Source of the DNA: Oscillospiraceae bacterium
GTDB taxonomy: Bacteria > Bacillota_A > Clostridia > Oscillospirales > Oscillospiraceae
Direction of reading: 5' to 3'
Length of the DNA stretch: 64,000 nucleotides
Assembly: GCA_017939025.1 (NCBI GenBank)
Contig: JAGBAI010000042.1
Span: 62,001-126,000, forward strand
In this document: positions 8,142 through 16,324 of the stretch, in pieces
Position numbering within the stretch: the first letter of the stretch is position 1
Layout: each line of letters begins with the position of its first letter
Program-made: the position numbers and the translations under genes
Notes under the pieces: model-generated
The model's database searches: none
Seen by the model: only the letters and a program-made list of their open reading frames with translations
Told to the model about the DNA's origin: nothing

Positions 8142-9515
8142 ATGTATCGTTATGAAAAAAATATTTCTGTTGAAGCACAGATTTACGATGTGATCGTGGT
8201 CGGCGGCGGCTCTGCCGGTATCTGTGCTGCCATTGCCTCAGCCCGGCAGGGTGCGAAGACTCTGCTGGTGGAGGATACCGGCTGGCTGGGCGGCATCGGC
8301 ACTACCGCTGCCATGGTGGAATTCGGCCCTATTGTCCGGGGCGGCTTGCGAGTTGTGGGCGGTATTCCCTATGAACTGATGCAGCGCATGCGCACCTTCG
8401 GCGGGGCTGAGCTGCGTGATGATACGGAGGATCTGTTGTTTGCTCCCGAAACCTTCGCCCATGTGGCGATGCTCATGTGTGAAGAGGCCGGTGTGGAGCT
8501 GCTGCTGCATACTCGCATGATCGATACCATCCGGGAGGGCGATGCCATCACCGGCATTCTGTTGCAGGACAAGGAAGGTATGCGCATCGTTACTGCAAAG
8601 CTCTATGTGGACTGCACCGGTGACGGCGATCTGTTCTATAACACCGGCCTACCCTACGTCATCGGACGGGATTCCGACGGTCATGTACAGCCTATGACCC
8701 TGGTGTTCTTCGTCAACGATGTCAACTACGCTAAATTTCTGGAGGAGGTCAACAAAACCTACGGTTATCCCGTGGGCAAGGTGGAAACCGATACTGCCCT
8801 GGACAATTTCTTCAAGACACTGGTTTCCAAGGCCAAGGCTGATGGCCGCTTCCATATCCCCATCGTCCGTCCCGGTTCCACCGGCCCGGTTCCCCGCTAC
8901 GGCAGGCCTTATGACTTACACTGCTGCGAGGTGTTTATCAACGGCACCAATATTTTAGGGCTGAACGGTGTCAATGCCAAAGATCTTACGCTGGCGGAGT
9001 GTACAACCCGGAAGCAGATTTATGAGATGTACGAATTCCTGCGGGATTATGTTCCCGGTTTTGAAGATTGCTACATCAGCCATGTTCCCAACTGCATCGG
9101 CATCCGGGAAACCCGCCGGCTTCAGGGCGCTTACGTGCTGACGGATGCGGATCTGCACAGTGGCAGAAAGTTTGAAGATACCATTGCAGTGGGCTTCAAC
9201 ATGATCGATATTCACCAGGTCTCCGGCCATGACTTCGATCTGACCCACTTTGCCGACGGCCATTACTACAGCGTACCCTACCGCAGCCTCATCTCCAACG
9301 AGCTGACCAATCTGATCGTAGCGGGCCGCTGTATGTCCGTTACCCACGAAGCCCTGGGCGCTGTCCGGGTTATGGTCAACACCATGCCCATCGGCGAGGC
9401 TGCCGGTACGGCTGCTGCCATCGCTGTCAAGCATAATTGTAACGTTGCCGACGTACCCATGACGGAGCTTCAGGACACACTCCGCCGGGGCAACGCGATT
9501 CTGGGCTTTGACTGA
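8142..9515 (+). CDS. FAD-dependent oxidoreductase (FAD_oxidored family), copy 1
   Basis: This 457-residue flavoprotein has an N-terminal dinucleotide fold VVGGGSAGICAA near residues 15-27. The C-terminal FAD motif region reads AGRCMSVTHEALGAVRVM, then EAAGTAAAIAV. It belongs to the PF12831-like group, whose substrates are mostly unknown and are often sugars or sugar acids in gut Clostridia. It follows the sulfatase by 13 bp with an AAAGGAGG site, so the two are cotranscribed. No membrane segment or signal is present. Two related flavoproteins lie in the same locus, which points to successive or alternative oxidations of one imported compound. Confidence 0.85.
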   Translation: MYRYEKNISVEAQIYDVIVVGGGSAGICAAIASARQGAKTLLVEDTGWLGGIGTTAAMVEFGPIVRGGLRVVGGIPYELMQRMRTFGGAELRDDTEDLLFAPETFAHVAMLMCEEAGVELLLHTRMIDTIREGDAITGILLQDKEGMRIVTAKLYVDCTGDGDLFYNTGLPYVIGRDSDGHVQPMTLVFFVNDVNYAKFLEEVNKTYGYPVGKVETDTALDNFFKTLVSKAKADGRFHIPIVRPGSTGPVPRYGRPYDLHCCEVFINGTNILGLNGVNAKDLTLAECTTRKQIYEMYEFLRDYVPGFEDCYISHVPNCIGIRETRRLQGAYVLTDADLHSGRKFEDTIAVGFNMIDIHQVSGHDFDLTHFADGHYYSVPYRSLISNELTNLIVAGRCMSVTHEALGAVRVMVNTMPIGEAAGTAAAIAVKHNCNVADVPMTELQDTLRRGNAILGFD

Positions 9516-9533
9516 TCCATCGAGGACCGAATT

Positions 9534-10601
9534 ATGGCACTGAATTACCGAATAACCCCCGAAGCCGTTCCCAGCACCGGTATTCTGTATGCAGATATGG
9601 AAAAGTCTCTGCGCAGCGCCCATCTGGGACACGGTCTGGCAGAATACCGGCCGGGCTGTGTGATCTCCTTCTATTCCAACTGTTCCGGCAAGCGTAATCT
9701 GCTGTTTCCGGGACACAACAGCTTCGGCTGGGTGGAATACCGCCGCTCCGCTGATGGAGGTCTTACCTGGGACAAGCCTACGGTGCTGCCCTATTCCTGG
9801 GATGCACTGCTGAACGAAGCATTCACCATTGCCTGCGAAAAAGCCGTTTCCCCCAAGGAAGATACCATCGTAGCCTTCTGCCTGCGCTGCACCAACACAG
9901 AGCTTTGGGAACCCTATCTGGAGCCCATGGTAGTCCGCAGTGAAGACGGCGGTGAGACCTGGAGCAATCCGGTGATGCTGTGCGAAAAAAAGGGCCGCCT
10001 CTTTGATGCTATGGTGCATGAGGGTATCATCTACGTGCTGATGCACGACTGTGACAACTTCCCCTCCACATCACCGGAGCATCAGTATTACATCTATGAA
10101 AGCAGGGATGGCGGAAAGAGTTTTATCCTCCGGGGTTTGCTTCCCGGCGACCCCACCGGGCATGCCTACGGCAACATGGTTCTCCGGGAGGATGGCGCAC
10201 TGATTTGCTATCTCTATAACAGGAATGACGAATACCATCTGACCTACTGTATCAGCCACGACATGGGGCTGACCTGGGCAGAAACCGGAGTGAGTTTCTG
10301 TGCCAAGCGGATTCGCAATCCCCAGGTGGCAAAGGTTAAAGGCGGGTATATCCTCCATGGCAGAAGTGGCTGCGAATCCCCCGAGCTTCCTTCCCATCTG
10401 GTTTTGTACACCGGAACCGACGGTATTACCTGGGATGAAGGCACTTACCTGTGCCAAGCTGAACGGGGTGAACAGGCCTATTATTCCAACAATCTGGTGC
10501 TGAACCAGAAAAATGGCAGTCAGCGGATTCTGATCCAATCTTCCGTTCCCTACGACGGTCCCCGGGTAAATGTAGCCCACTGGATTCTGGAAATCCCATA
10601 A
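9534..10601 (+). CDS. Asp-box (BNR/sialidase-like) six-bladed propeller protein
   Basis: This 355-residue protein carries at least four Asp-box repeats: SADGGLTW near residue 73, SEDGGETW near 137, SRDGGKSF near 190 and SHDMGLTW near 240. This is the fold of sialidases and some unsaturated-uronate or sulfoglycan enzymes. There is no signal peptide, so it is cytoplasmic, unlike host-glycan sialidases. It lies 18 bp after the flavoprotein gene. It may be a hydrolase acting on the imported, desulfated sugar. A true sialidase arginine triad cannot be confirmed by eye, so the substrate is open. Confidence 0.75.
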   Translation: MALNYRITPEAVPSTGILYADMEKSLRSAHLGHGLAEYRPGCVISFYSNCSGKRNLLFPGHNSFGWVEYRRSADGGLTWDKPTVLPYSWDALLNEAFTIACEKAVSPKEDTIVAFCLRCTNTELWEPYLEPMVVRSEDGGETWSNPVMLCEKKGRLFDAMVHEGIIYVLMHDCDNFPSTSPEHQYYIYESRDGGKSFILRGLLPGDPTGHAYGNMVLREDGALICYLYNRNDEYHLTYCISHDMGLTWAETGVSFCAKRIRNPQVAKVKGGYILHGRSGCESPELPSHLVLYTGTDGITWDEGTYLCQAERGEQAYYSNNLVLNQKNGSQRILIQSSVPYDGPRVNVAHWILEIP

Positions 10602-10607
10602 CTGCAA

Positions 10608-10629
10608 AAAGGCAACGGTTTTCGCCTTT
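10608..10629 (+). terminator. Weak hairpin at the end of the sulfatase operon
   Basis: AAAGGC (10608-10613) pairs with GCCTTT (10624-10629) around a 10-nt loop, and only TCTT follows. It abuts the next promoter and is at best a weak terminator. Confidence 0.3.
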
Positions 10630-10630
10630 C

Positions 10631-10659
10631 TTGACACGCACATGCAAAGCAAGTATAAT
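10631..10659 (+). promoter_or_regulatory. Consensus promoter of the anSME gene
   Basis: TTGACA (10631-10636) and TATAAT (10654-10659) match both consensus hexamers with a 17-bp spacer. The start codon follows 35 bp later. This gives the maturase and the second flavoprotein a transcription start of their own, independent of the sulfatase. Confidence 0.8.
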
Positions 10660-10694
10660 TCGGATAGTATTTACGAAACCTCCGGGGGTATTGC

Positions 10695-11864
10695 ATGCAT
10701 TTTCTGATCAAGCCTGTTTCGGACCTGTGCAATATGCACTGCCGTTATTGTTTCTATGAGGACGAAACCAAAAACCGTTCTGTGAAAAATCTGGGCATTT
10801 TAAGCCGGGAAAAGGCCGATCTGCTGATCCGGGAAGCACTCTCCGAAGCCAGTCATCGGGAGGGGGTTCATTTTGCCTTCCAGGGTGGAGAACCCACTTT
10901 GGCTGGTGTGGATTTCTTTCAGAATTTTCTGGAGAGCGTTTCCACGCTGAATACAAACCACATTCCCGTCAGCTATTCGATCCAGACAAACGGGCTGAAG
11001 CTCAGTGACTCTCTGATCTCTTTGTTTATCAGGCATCGGTTTCTGGTAGGCATTTCCGTGGATGGCACCAAAGTCATTCACGATGCCAACCGCATCGACA
11101 GCAGCCACCGGGGTACCTGGGGAACCGTTACCCATAATCTGCACCGGCTGCAGCAGGCAGGCGCCCAGGTAAATCTGCTATGTGTAGTCACCCGGGCCTG
11201 TGCCCGTTCCCCTCAGAAAGTCTACAACAGTCTGAAAAAGCTGAGCTGCCGGTATTTGCAGTTCATCGCCTGCCTGGATCCCATGGAGGAAATCCGAGGC
11301 TGTGCAGACTATTCCCTGCTGCCGGAGGATTACGGACGTTTTCTCTGCGGTCTGTTCGACTGCTGGTACCAGGACTGGAAAAAGGAAGACTATGTTAGCA
11401 TCCGGTTGTTCGATGATTTTGTCCATCTGGCTATGGGGCTGAATGCCGGCACCTGCGCCACCTCCGGAAGTTGTGGCCATTACTGTGTGGTAGAAGGTGA
11501 CGGCAGCCTCTACCCCTGTGATTTTTATGCCGTGGATGAATGGAAACTGGGTACTCTGGGAGAAAAGCCGCTGGCACAGATTTGTACCGGCGAGAAAGCT
11601 GCCGCGTTTCTGGCGCAGGGGCGTCAACGCCCTTTGCGCTGCAACCAATGCCAATGGCAGCGCCTGTGCGGCGGTGGATGTAAGCGGGATTGGGTCATTG
11701 AGGACGGAAAAACAGAAAACTACTACTGCAATGCTTTCCAGACCTTTTTCGCCTATGCAGAAAGTAGACTTCTGGAAATCGCCCGGGCAGAAACCCTTTT
11801 TCTGCGCAAGCAATATGGTTTTACATCCAGGACTGTGACCCGGATGCAGGAAAAATCCCCGTAA
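10695..11864 (+). CDS. Anaerobic sulfatase-maturating radical SAM enzyme (anSME)
   Basis: This 389-residue radical SAM/SPASM protein has the cluster motif C12-X3-C16-X2-C19 (SDLCNMHCRYCFYED) and the SAM-binding GGEP segment (FQGGEPTLAG) near residue 60. Its C-terminal half has the SPASM cysteines, including CGHYCVVEGDGSLYPCDF and CNQCQWQRLCGGGCKRD. This pattern is that of anSMEs, which oxidise the sulfatase active-site Cys or Ser to formylglycine without oxygen. The only sulfatase in the window (6614-8128) is Cys-type and is the likely client. The protein is cytoplasmic. It has its own consensus promoter and is followed 49 bp later by a flavoprotein. Confidence 0.9.
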   Translation: MHFLIKPVSDLCNMHCRYCFYEDETKNRSVKNLGILSREKADLLIREALSEASHREGVHFAFQGGEPTLAGVDFFQNFLESVSTLNTNHIPVSYSIQTNGLKLSDSLISLFIRHRFLVGISVDGTKVIHDANRIDSSHRGTWGTVTHNLHRLQQAGAQVNLLCVVTRACARSPQKVYNSLKKLSCRYLQFIACLDPMEEIRGCADYSLLPEDYGRFLCGLFDCWYQDWKKEDYVSIRLFDDFVHLAMGLNAGTCATSGSCGHYCVVEGDGSLYPCDFYAVDEWKLGTLGEKPLAQICTGEKAAAFLAQGRQRPLRCNQCQWQRLCGGGCKRDWVIEDGKTENYYCNAFQTFFAYAESRLLEIARAETLFLRKQYGFTSRTVTRMQEKSP

Positions 11865-11913
11865 GCCTATACGGATCCATCGCATTTGTTGCCGTGTGGA
11901 GGAGGATCATTTC

Positions 11914-13221
11914 ATGACTTATACCGAACCCAGCAGAGAAATCCCCGTAATTGCACAAATGGATGTTCTTGTTCTGGGCGCAGGTCCTGCCGGTATCGGC
12001 GCTTCCGTCTGGGCAGCCAGAACTGGCGCCTCTACGATGCTCGTGGAGCAGGCCGGTGATGTAGGAGGCATTTCCACCATCGGCATGATGAGCCACTGGA
12101 CAGGACGTACCGAAGGCGGCTTTTATGATGAGATCCTGGAACGCTCTTCTGATTTGAACCATACGTCGGAAGATTACGGGTTTAATGGCTCTCCCCGTCA
12201 GATTATCAATCCCGAACGGCTGAAAACAGTGTATCTGCAGATTCTGAAGGAAGCTGGCGTAAGGCTTCGGCTGTATACCTTTGCGTCCAATGTGATTATG
12301 GACGGAAACACCATAAAGGGTGTCATTCTGGAAAGCAAATCCGGCCGTGAGGCGGTTCTTGCCAAAGTCATTATCGATTGTACCGGCGACGGCGATATCG
12401 CCGCTAAAGCCGGTGCGGCATACTGCCTTGGGCGAGAAACCGACGGGGCCATGCAGCCTGCTTCCATTATGTTCAAAGTTGGCGGTGTGGATTACGGCCA
12501 GGCCATCTTCCCCGGAAGTTTTGAGCACACAATCCAGGTTCCGGCAGGAGAAATTCAAGCCCTTGGCAAAAAGCATCTTCCTTTTCCTGCAGGACATGTT
12601 CTGCTGTACCGCACTTCCCTGCCCGGTGTTGTTACCTGTAACATGACCAACTGTACCGGCATCAACGGAACCGATGCAGATGATCTTGTAAAGGCTACTG
12701 TCACCTGCCGGGAGCAGTTGGAGCCCATTGTGGATTTCCTTCGAAAATATGCGCCCGGCTATAAAAACTGCTACATTCTCTCTTCTGCCAGCCTCATCGG
12801 CATCCGTGAAACCCGCCATTTCAAAGGTGTGGAAACCATTACCGAGCAGGATATTCAAGATGCACGGGTATTCGATAACTGGGTTGTCACCAAAGCACAC
12901 TTTAACTTTGACGTCCATAACATGACCGGCAACGGACTGGACGAAACCGGCTCCCAGGAAAGCTTCCACCAAGTCAAAGGGTACACCATTCCTTATGGCT
13001 GTCTGGTCCCCGAAACGGTAGATGGCCTTCTTCTTGCAGGCAGAAACATTTCCGGAACCCACATGGCCCACGCCAATTTTCGTGTTATGCCTATCTGCAT
13101 CAATATGGGCCAGGCTGCCGGTATCGCCGCCGCATTGGCCGTGAAGCATGATGTTTTGCCCAGAGATGTCAATGTTTCGGAAATCCAGCAGATTTTGAGT
13201 CGGCACGGTGTTTGTCCCTAA
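11914..13221 (+). CDS. FAD-dependent oxidoreductase (FAD_oxidored family), copy 2
   Basis: This 435-residue flavoprotein has the FAD motif VLVLGAGPAGIGAS near residue 18 and VDGLLLAGRNISGTHMAH plus MGQAAGIAAALAV at the C-terminus. It is related to, but clearly diverged from, the flavoproteins at 8142 and 17416. The ATG at 11914 is preferred because GGAGGAGG sits directly upstream; an in-frame GTG at 11896 lacks a site. There is no signal peptide. It shares a transcript with the anSME gene and ends at a bidirectional terminator. The substrate is unknown; a sugar or sugar acid is inferred from context. Confidence 0.85.
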   Translation: MTYTEPSREIPVIAQMDVLVLGAGPAGIGASVWAARTGASTMLVEQAGDVGGISTIGMMSHWTGRTEGGFYDEILERSSDLNHTSEDYGFNGSPRQIINPERLKTVYLQILKEAGVRLRLYTFASNVIMDGNTIKGVILESKSGREAVLAKVIIDCTGDGDIAAKAGAAYCLGRETDGAMQPASIMFKVGGVDYGQAIFPGSFEHTIQVPAGEIQALGKKHLPFPAGHVLLYRTSLPGVVTCNMTNCTGINGTDADDLVKATVTCREQLEPIVDFLRKYAPGYKNCYILSSASLIGIRETRHFKGVETITEQDIQDARVFDNWVVTKAHFNFDVHNMTGNGLDETGSQESFHQVKGYTIPYGCLVPETVDGLLLAGRNISGTHMAHANFRVMPICINMGQAAGIAAALAVKHDVLPRDVNVSEIQQILSRHGVCP

Positions 13222-13271
13222 TCACCGCCAGCTGCATTAAGCACAAAAAGCTCCCGCTATTAGGTGGGTGT

Positions 13272-13314
13272 CCGTAAAAACAGTTAAGCACTACTTAACT
13301 ATACTATTTTACGG
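13272..13314. repeat. Nested palindrome in intergenic region
   Basis: The outer arms CCGTAAAA (13272-13279) and TTTTACGG (13307-13314) enclose an inner stem AGTTAAG/CTTAACT (13282-13288 with 13294-13300). Read on the minus strand it contains AAATAGTAT, a string that also borders palindromes near 24090, 57915 and 61940. The rest of 13222-13450 holds only the terminator described next. Confidence 0.4.
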
Positions 13315-13360
13315 CTTCTGTCAGGCAGGGTGGTAACCAATAACGAAAAAAGGTTCTATA

Positions 13361-13403
13361 ATAAATGTTGGGGCCAGGCTCATCGCCTGACCCCAACATT
13401 TAT
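13361..13403. terminator. Bidirectional terminator
   Basis: Nineteen-base arms (13361-13379 and 13385-13403) pair with a single mismatch around a 5-nt loop. A/T-rich flanks lie on both sides. It sits between the converging flavoprotein (+) and LacI-type (-) genes and should stop both transcripts. Confidence 0.8.
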
Positions 13404-13450
13404 TTTAGAGCCCCATTTTTTCTGAGATTTTGTTATGCTGGGAGTCTCTG

Positions 13451-14476
13451 TCACTTCTTGCGTCTTAAGGGATCGCCGGAGGATTCCCGGATGACCAGTT
13501 CTGTTTTTACCAGAATCTGCTGGTAGGCGATACTGGGTGTTTCCATCAGTTGGATCAGTGCTTGGGCGGAAATGTTTCCGGTATCGCTGTAACGCTGATC
13601 GATGGTTGTTAAAGAAGGGACGGAGTTTTTACTGGCCTCAATATTGCCGAAACCGATGACGGCCATATCCTGGGGCAGGTGAAGGCCGTGTCCTGACAGG
13701 TATTTCATGCAGCCAATGGCTATGGTGTCGGAGGCAAAGCAGGCCGCGGTGGGACGCTGCCGCAGAGCAAGGATCTCGCGGCCCTGCTGATAGCCGGACA
13801 GCTCACTGTATTCTCCAAAAAAAACATAGTCTTCCCGGAAAGGGATGCCTGCTTTTTCCAGAGCTGTGCAATATCCGCTGTAACGGCGTTTGGTGTTCTG
13901 AAAATCCCGGTTTCCGCCAACAAAAGCGATACGGCGGTGTCCCAGTTTGATTAGATAATGTACCGCAGATTCTGTGGCATATTCATCATCCAGACTGACA
14001 TAGCTGACACGGTTGGATGCAATGTGCCGGTTCATAACCAACCAGGGCGTATTTCTGTCCTGCAATGCCTTCAGTATGACAGCATCCTGCTCTTCGCTGG
14101 TACCGATTACAAAATAGCCGTCCATGGGCGGCTCCAGCAGTTTGCCGATCTCGGTGGATATATCCTTATAAATCAGTGTCCGGGTGGAAATATTGTGGGC
14201 AATCAGCCGGTCGGTGAAACTGGTGACAATGGAATAGATGGAAGGGTGTTTCCCCAGATTATCTCCAGCGGCGGAAGCCAGAATGATACCCACACAGCGG
14301 GAGCTACCGGAAAGATCCTGGGCCTTGCTGGAGCGCAGAAGGGCAATCGCATCCTCGATCTTTTTCCGGGCAGAGGGACTCACCGGTACATCCGAATTCA
14401 GCGCCCGAGATACGGTGCTGGCGGAAACACCTGCAGCTTTTGCGATCTGGCGGATTGTGGGCTGGCCATTCTTCAT
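13451..14476 (-). CDS. LacI-family transcriptional regulator
   Basis: This 341-residue repressor has an N-terminal helix-turn-helix and hinge (TIRQIAKAAGVSASTVSRAL, residues 7-26). The periplasmic-binding-like sensor domain runs from about residue 62 (CVGIILASAAGDNLGKH) and includes the typical HRRIAFVGGNRDFQNTKRRY and MAVIGFGN segments. It is divergent from the DapA-eda-kdgK-flavoprotein operon. The shared 257-bp gap contains two palindromes, so it probably represses that operon and perhaps the importer and sulfatase genes too. The inducer is most likely a pathway sugar acid, which is inference. Confidence 0.92.
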   Translation of the reverse strand: MKNGQPTIRQIAKAAGVSASTVSRALNSDVPVSPSARKKIEDAIALLRSSKAQDLSGSSRCVGIILASAAGDNLGKHPSIYSIVTSFTDRLIAHNISTRTLIYKDISTEIGKLLEPPMDGYFVIGTSEEQDAVILKALQDRNTPWLVMNRHIASNRVSYVSLDDEYATESAVHYLIKLGHRRIAFVGGNRDFQNTKRRYSGYCTALEKAGIPFREDYVFFGEYSELSGYQQGREILALRQRPTAACFASDTIAIGCMKYLSGHGLHLPQDMAVIGFGNIEASKNSVPSLTTIDQRYSDTGNISAQALIQLMETPSIAYQQILVKTELVIRESSGDPLRRKK

Positions 14477-14506
14477 AAGGGTTCCTCCGTTCTTTGTTCA
14501 TGCAAA

Positions 14507-14535
14507 ATTATAACAAAAGAAATCTGCGGTGGCAA
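14507..14535 (-). promoter_or_regulatory. Promoter of the lacI-type gene
   Basis: Read on the minus strand, TTGCCA (14535-14530) and TATAAT (14512-14507) are 17 bp apart, about 30 bp before the start codon at 14476. Confidence 0.6.
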
Positions 14536-14546
14536 GGGTTTTGGCT

Positions 14547-14569
14547 TTATGAAACGTCCCGTTTCATAA
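14547..14569. promoter_or_regulatory. LacI-type operator candidate
   Basis: Perfect 10-bp arms TTATGAAACG and CGTTTCATAA flank a TCC centre. The site lies between the two divergent promoters. GAAACG/CGTTTC half-sites are common among LacI-family operators (established knowledge), so this is the best candidate site for the neighbouring repressor. Confidence 0.65.
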
Positions 14570-14619
14570 CCTTGTGGGTTTTAACAAAAGCAATTGACAA
14601 AAATGAGCAAAAATCTATG

Positions 14620-14648
14620 TTGAAACTCCACAAAAGCAATGCTATTAT
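14620..14648 (+). promoter_or_regulatory. Promoter of the DapA-eda-kdgK operon
   Basis: TTGAAA (14620-14625) and TATTAT (14643-14648) have a 17-bp spacer. An alternative upstream pair, TTGACA (14594-14599) and TATGTT (14616-14621), has 16 bp. Either would serve the operon starting at 14734. Confidence 0.55.
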
Positions 14649-14653
14649 ATAGT

Positions 14654-14672
14654 TGTAAATAGCATATTTACA
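14654..14672. promoter_or_regulatory. Second operator candidate at the transcription start
   Basis: The perfect palindrome TGTAAATA-GCA-TATTTACA begins 6 bp after the -10 hexamer, where a bound repressor would block initiation. Its half-site differs from the 14547 palindrome, so a second regulator is possible. Confidence 0.5.
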
Positions 14673-14733
14673 CAAATTTGTTCTTTCTTCCGTCCCTGTA
14701 AAAAATACACATCATCAGAGAGGAGCATATATT

Positions 14734-15639
14734 ATGGAATTAAAAGGCATCTGCCCTATTATCGCCACCCCCTTCACCCGCAGCGGCGAGGTCGACTATG
14801 AAAGCCTGGAGCGGGAGGTCAGCTTCATGGCAGACAATGGCTGCCATGCGGTGACCCTCTTCGGTATCGCCGGTGAATACTACAAGCTCAGTGATGCAGA
14901 GGCCGAGCAGATGGTTCATGTTGTGGTGGACGTCTGCAAGAAAAAAGGAATTCCCTCCATCATCTCTGTGACTCAGCATGCCACCGAAGTAGCTGCTAAG
15001 CGGGCGAAGCAATACCAGGACTGGGGTGCCGACAGCCTGATGCTGCTGCCTCCTTTCTTCCTGAAACCCGGTGCCGGTGCCATTTATGATCATATGAAGA
15101 CCGTTTGCAATGCTGTGGATATTCCTGTGGTGGTGCAGTACGCACCGGAGCAGACCGGTGTAGCCATCGCACCGGAGGTGCTGGCAAACCTGCGCAACGA
15201 CTGCAAGACCGAACTGTATTACAAAATCGAGTGCAAGCCCGCCGGTGGTTATATTTCCAATCTTCTGCGTCTGACGGACAACGGTGTGAAAGTGCTCATC
15301 GGTAATGCAGGCTACCAGTTCATCGAATGCTTCGACCGGGGTGCCATCGGCGTCATGCCCGGCGGTTCCATGTTTGATCTGTACCTGCAGATCTACGACA
15401 AGTATGTTTCCGGTGACCGCAAGGGTGCCATGGATCTCCACGGCTCCGTGCTGCTGCCCTTCCTGAACCATATCCGCCAGAATGTGGAAATGATTATCGC
15501 TTATGAAAAGCGGATCATGATGCGCCGGGGAATGATCGATACGGACTACTGCCGCAAACCCACCTTCGCCACCGATCCGGTATTTGACAGTCTGTTTGAC
15601 GAATTCTACGAAATGACCAAGCCTTACTTCAAGGCGTAA
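14734..15639 (+). CDS. DapA/NanA-family aldolase or dehydratase
   Basis: This 301-residue (beta/alpha)8 class I lyase has a Schiff-base lysine at Lys164 (YYKIECKP), the catalytic tyrosine at Tyr136 (VVVQYAPE) and GIAGE at residues 44-48, where DapA has GTTGE. The family includes dihydrodipicolinate synthase, N-acetylneuraminate lyase, KDG aldolase and 5-keto-4-deoxyglucarate dehydratase. KDPG aldolase and KDG kinase follow in the same operon, so a role in lysine synthesis is unlikely. It probably makes or cleaves a 2-keto-3-deoxy sugar acid. It sits first in the operon under LacI-type control, with a GAGAGGAG site. Confidence 0.85.
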   Translation: MELKGICPIIATPFTRSGEVDYESLEREVSFMADNGCHAVTLFGIAGEYYKLSDAEAEQMVHVVVDVCKKKGIPSIISVTQHATEVAAKRAKQYQDWGADSLMLLPPFFLKPGAGAIYDHMKTVCNAVDIPVVVQYAPEQTGVAIAPEVLANLRNDCKTELYYKIECKPAGGYISNLLRLTDNGVKVLIGNAGYQFIECFDRGAIGVMPGGSMFDLYLQIYDKYVSGDRKGAMDLHGSVLLPFLNHIRQNVEMIIAYEKRIMMRRGMIDTDYCRKPTFATDPVFDSLFDEFYEMTKPYFKA

Positions 15640-15661
15640 CCCCCCAAAAAGGAGGATCTCT

Positions 15662-16309
15662 ATGAAAGATCAGGTAATCGAGCTTGTTCTGAAAACCAAG
15701 GTCATCGCCATTATCCGGGGTCTGGATTCCGGCTACGAAAAGCTGGTGCAGGCTATGTATGACGGCGGCATCCGCGCTGTAGAAGTCACCTTCAACCAGA
15801 AAGATCCTGCCCTGTGGAGCAAAACCACCGGAGCAATAAGCACAATCAGAGCTCTGATGGGCGACAAAATGGCTGTGGGAGCCGGCACTGTTACCTCTGT
15901 GGAACTGGCAGAACTGGCATATGAAGCCGGTGCCCAATTTATTGTGTCTCCCGATACGGATCCTGCTGTGATCCGCAGAACAGCGGAGCTGGGGATGGTA
16001 TCCATGCCCGGTGCCCTGACTCCCACAGAAATCAAGCAGGCCCATATAGCCGGTGCGGATTTTGTCAAGGTGTTCCCCGCAGGCAATCTGGGCGCGGGTT
16101 ACATCAAGGCAATCCGTGGCCCTCTGAACCATATCCGGCTTCTGGCAGTAGGCGGTGTCAGCGAGAAAAATGCGGCAGATTTCATTGCAGCCGGCTGCGT
16201 GGGCATCGGTGTTGGCGGCAATCTGGTGAATAAGGAATGGATCGAAAAGGGTGATTTCCATAAAATTGCGCAGACGGCACGGGAACTCTGTGAGGCTGTT
16301 ACAAAATAA
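15662..16309 (+). CDS. eda: KDPG/KHG aldolase
   Basis: This 215-residue class I aldolase has its Schiff-base lysine at Lys136 in DFVKVFPAG and the acid-base glutamate at Glu41 in VEVTF. It cleaves 2-keto-3-deoxy-6-phosphogluconate into pyruvate and glyceraldehyde 3-phosphate, the last step of the Entner-Doudoroff route. Length and motifs are typical. It starts 22 bp after the DapA-like gene with an AAGGAGG site. The kinase that would make its substrate is the next gene. Confidence 0.92.
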   Translation: MKDQVIELVLKTKVIAIIRGLDSGYEKLVQAMYDGGIRAVEVTFNQKDPALWSKTTGAISTIRALMGDKMAVGAGTVTSVELAELAYEAGAQFIVSPDTDPAVIRRTAELGMVSMPGALTPTEIKQAHIAGADFVKVFPAGNLGAGYIKAIRGPLNHIRLLAVGGVSEKNAADFIAAGCVGIGVGGNLVNKEWIEKGDFHKIAQTARELCEAVTK

Positions 16310-16324
16310 AGAAAGGACACGGCT

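Noticed and set aside
14734..15639. Dihydrodipicolinate synthase for lysine synthesis
   Set aside because: GIAGE replaces GTTGE, and the gene shares an operon with KDPG aldolase and KDG kinase under a LacI-type repressor, so a sugar-acid lyase is more likely.
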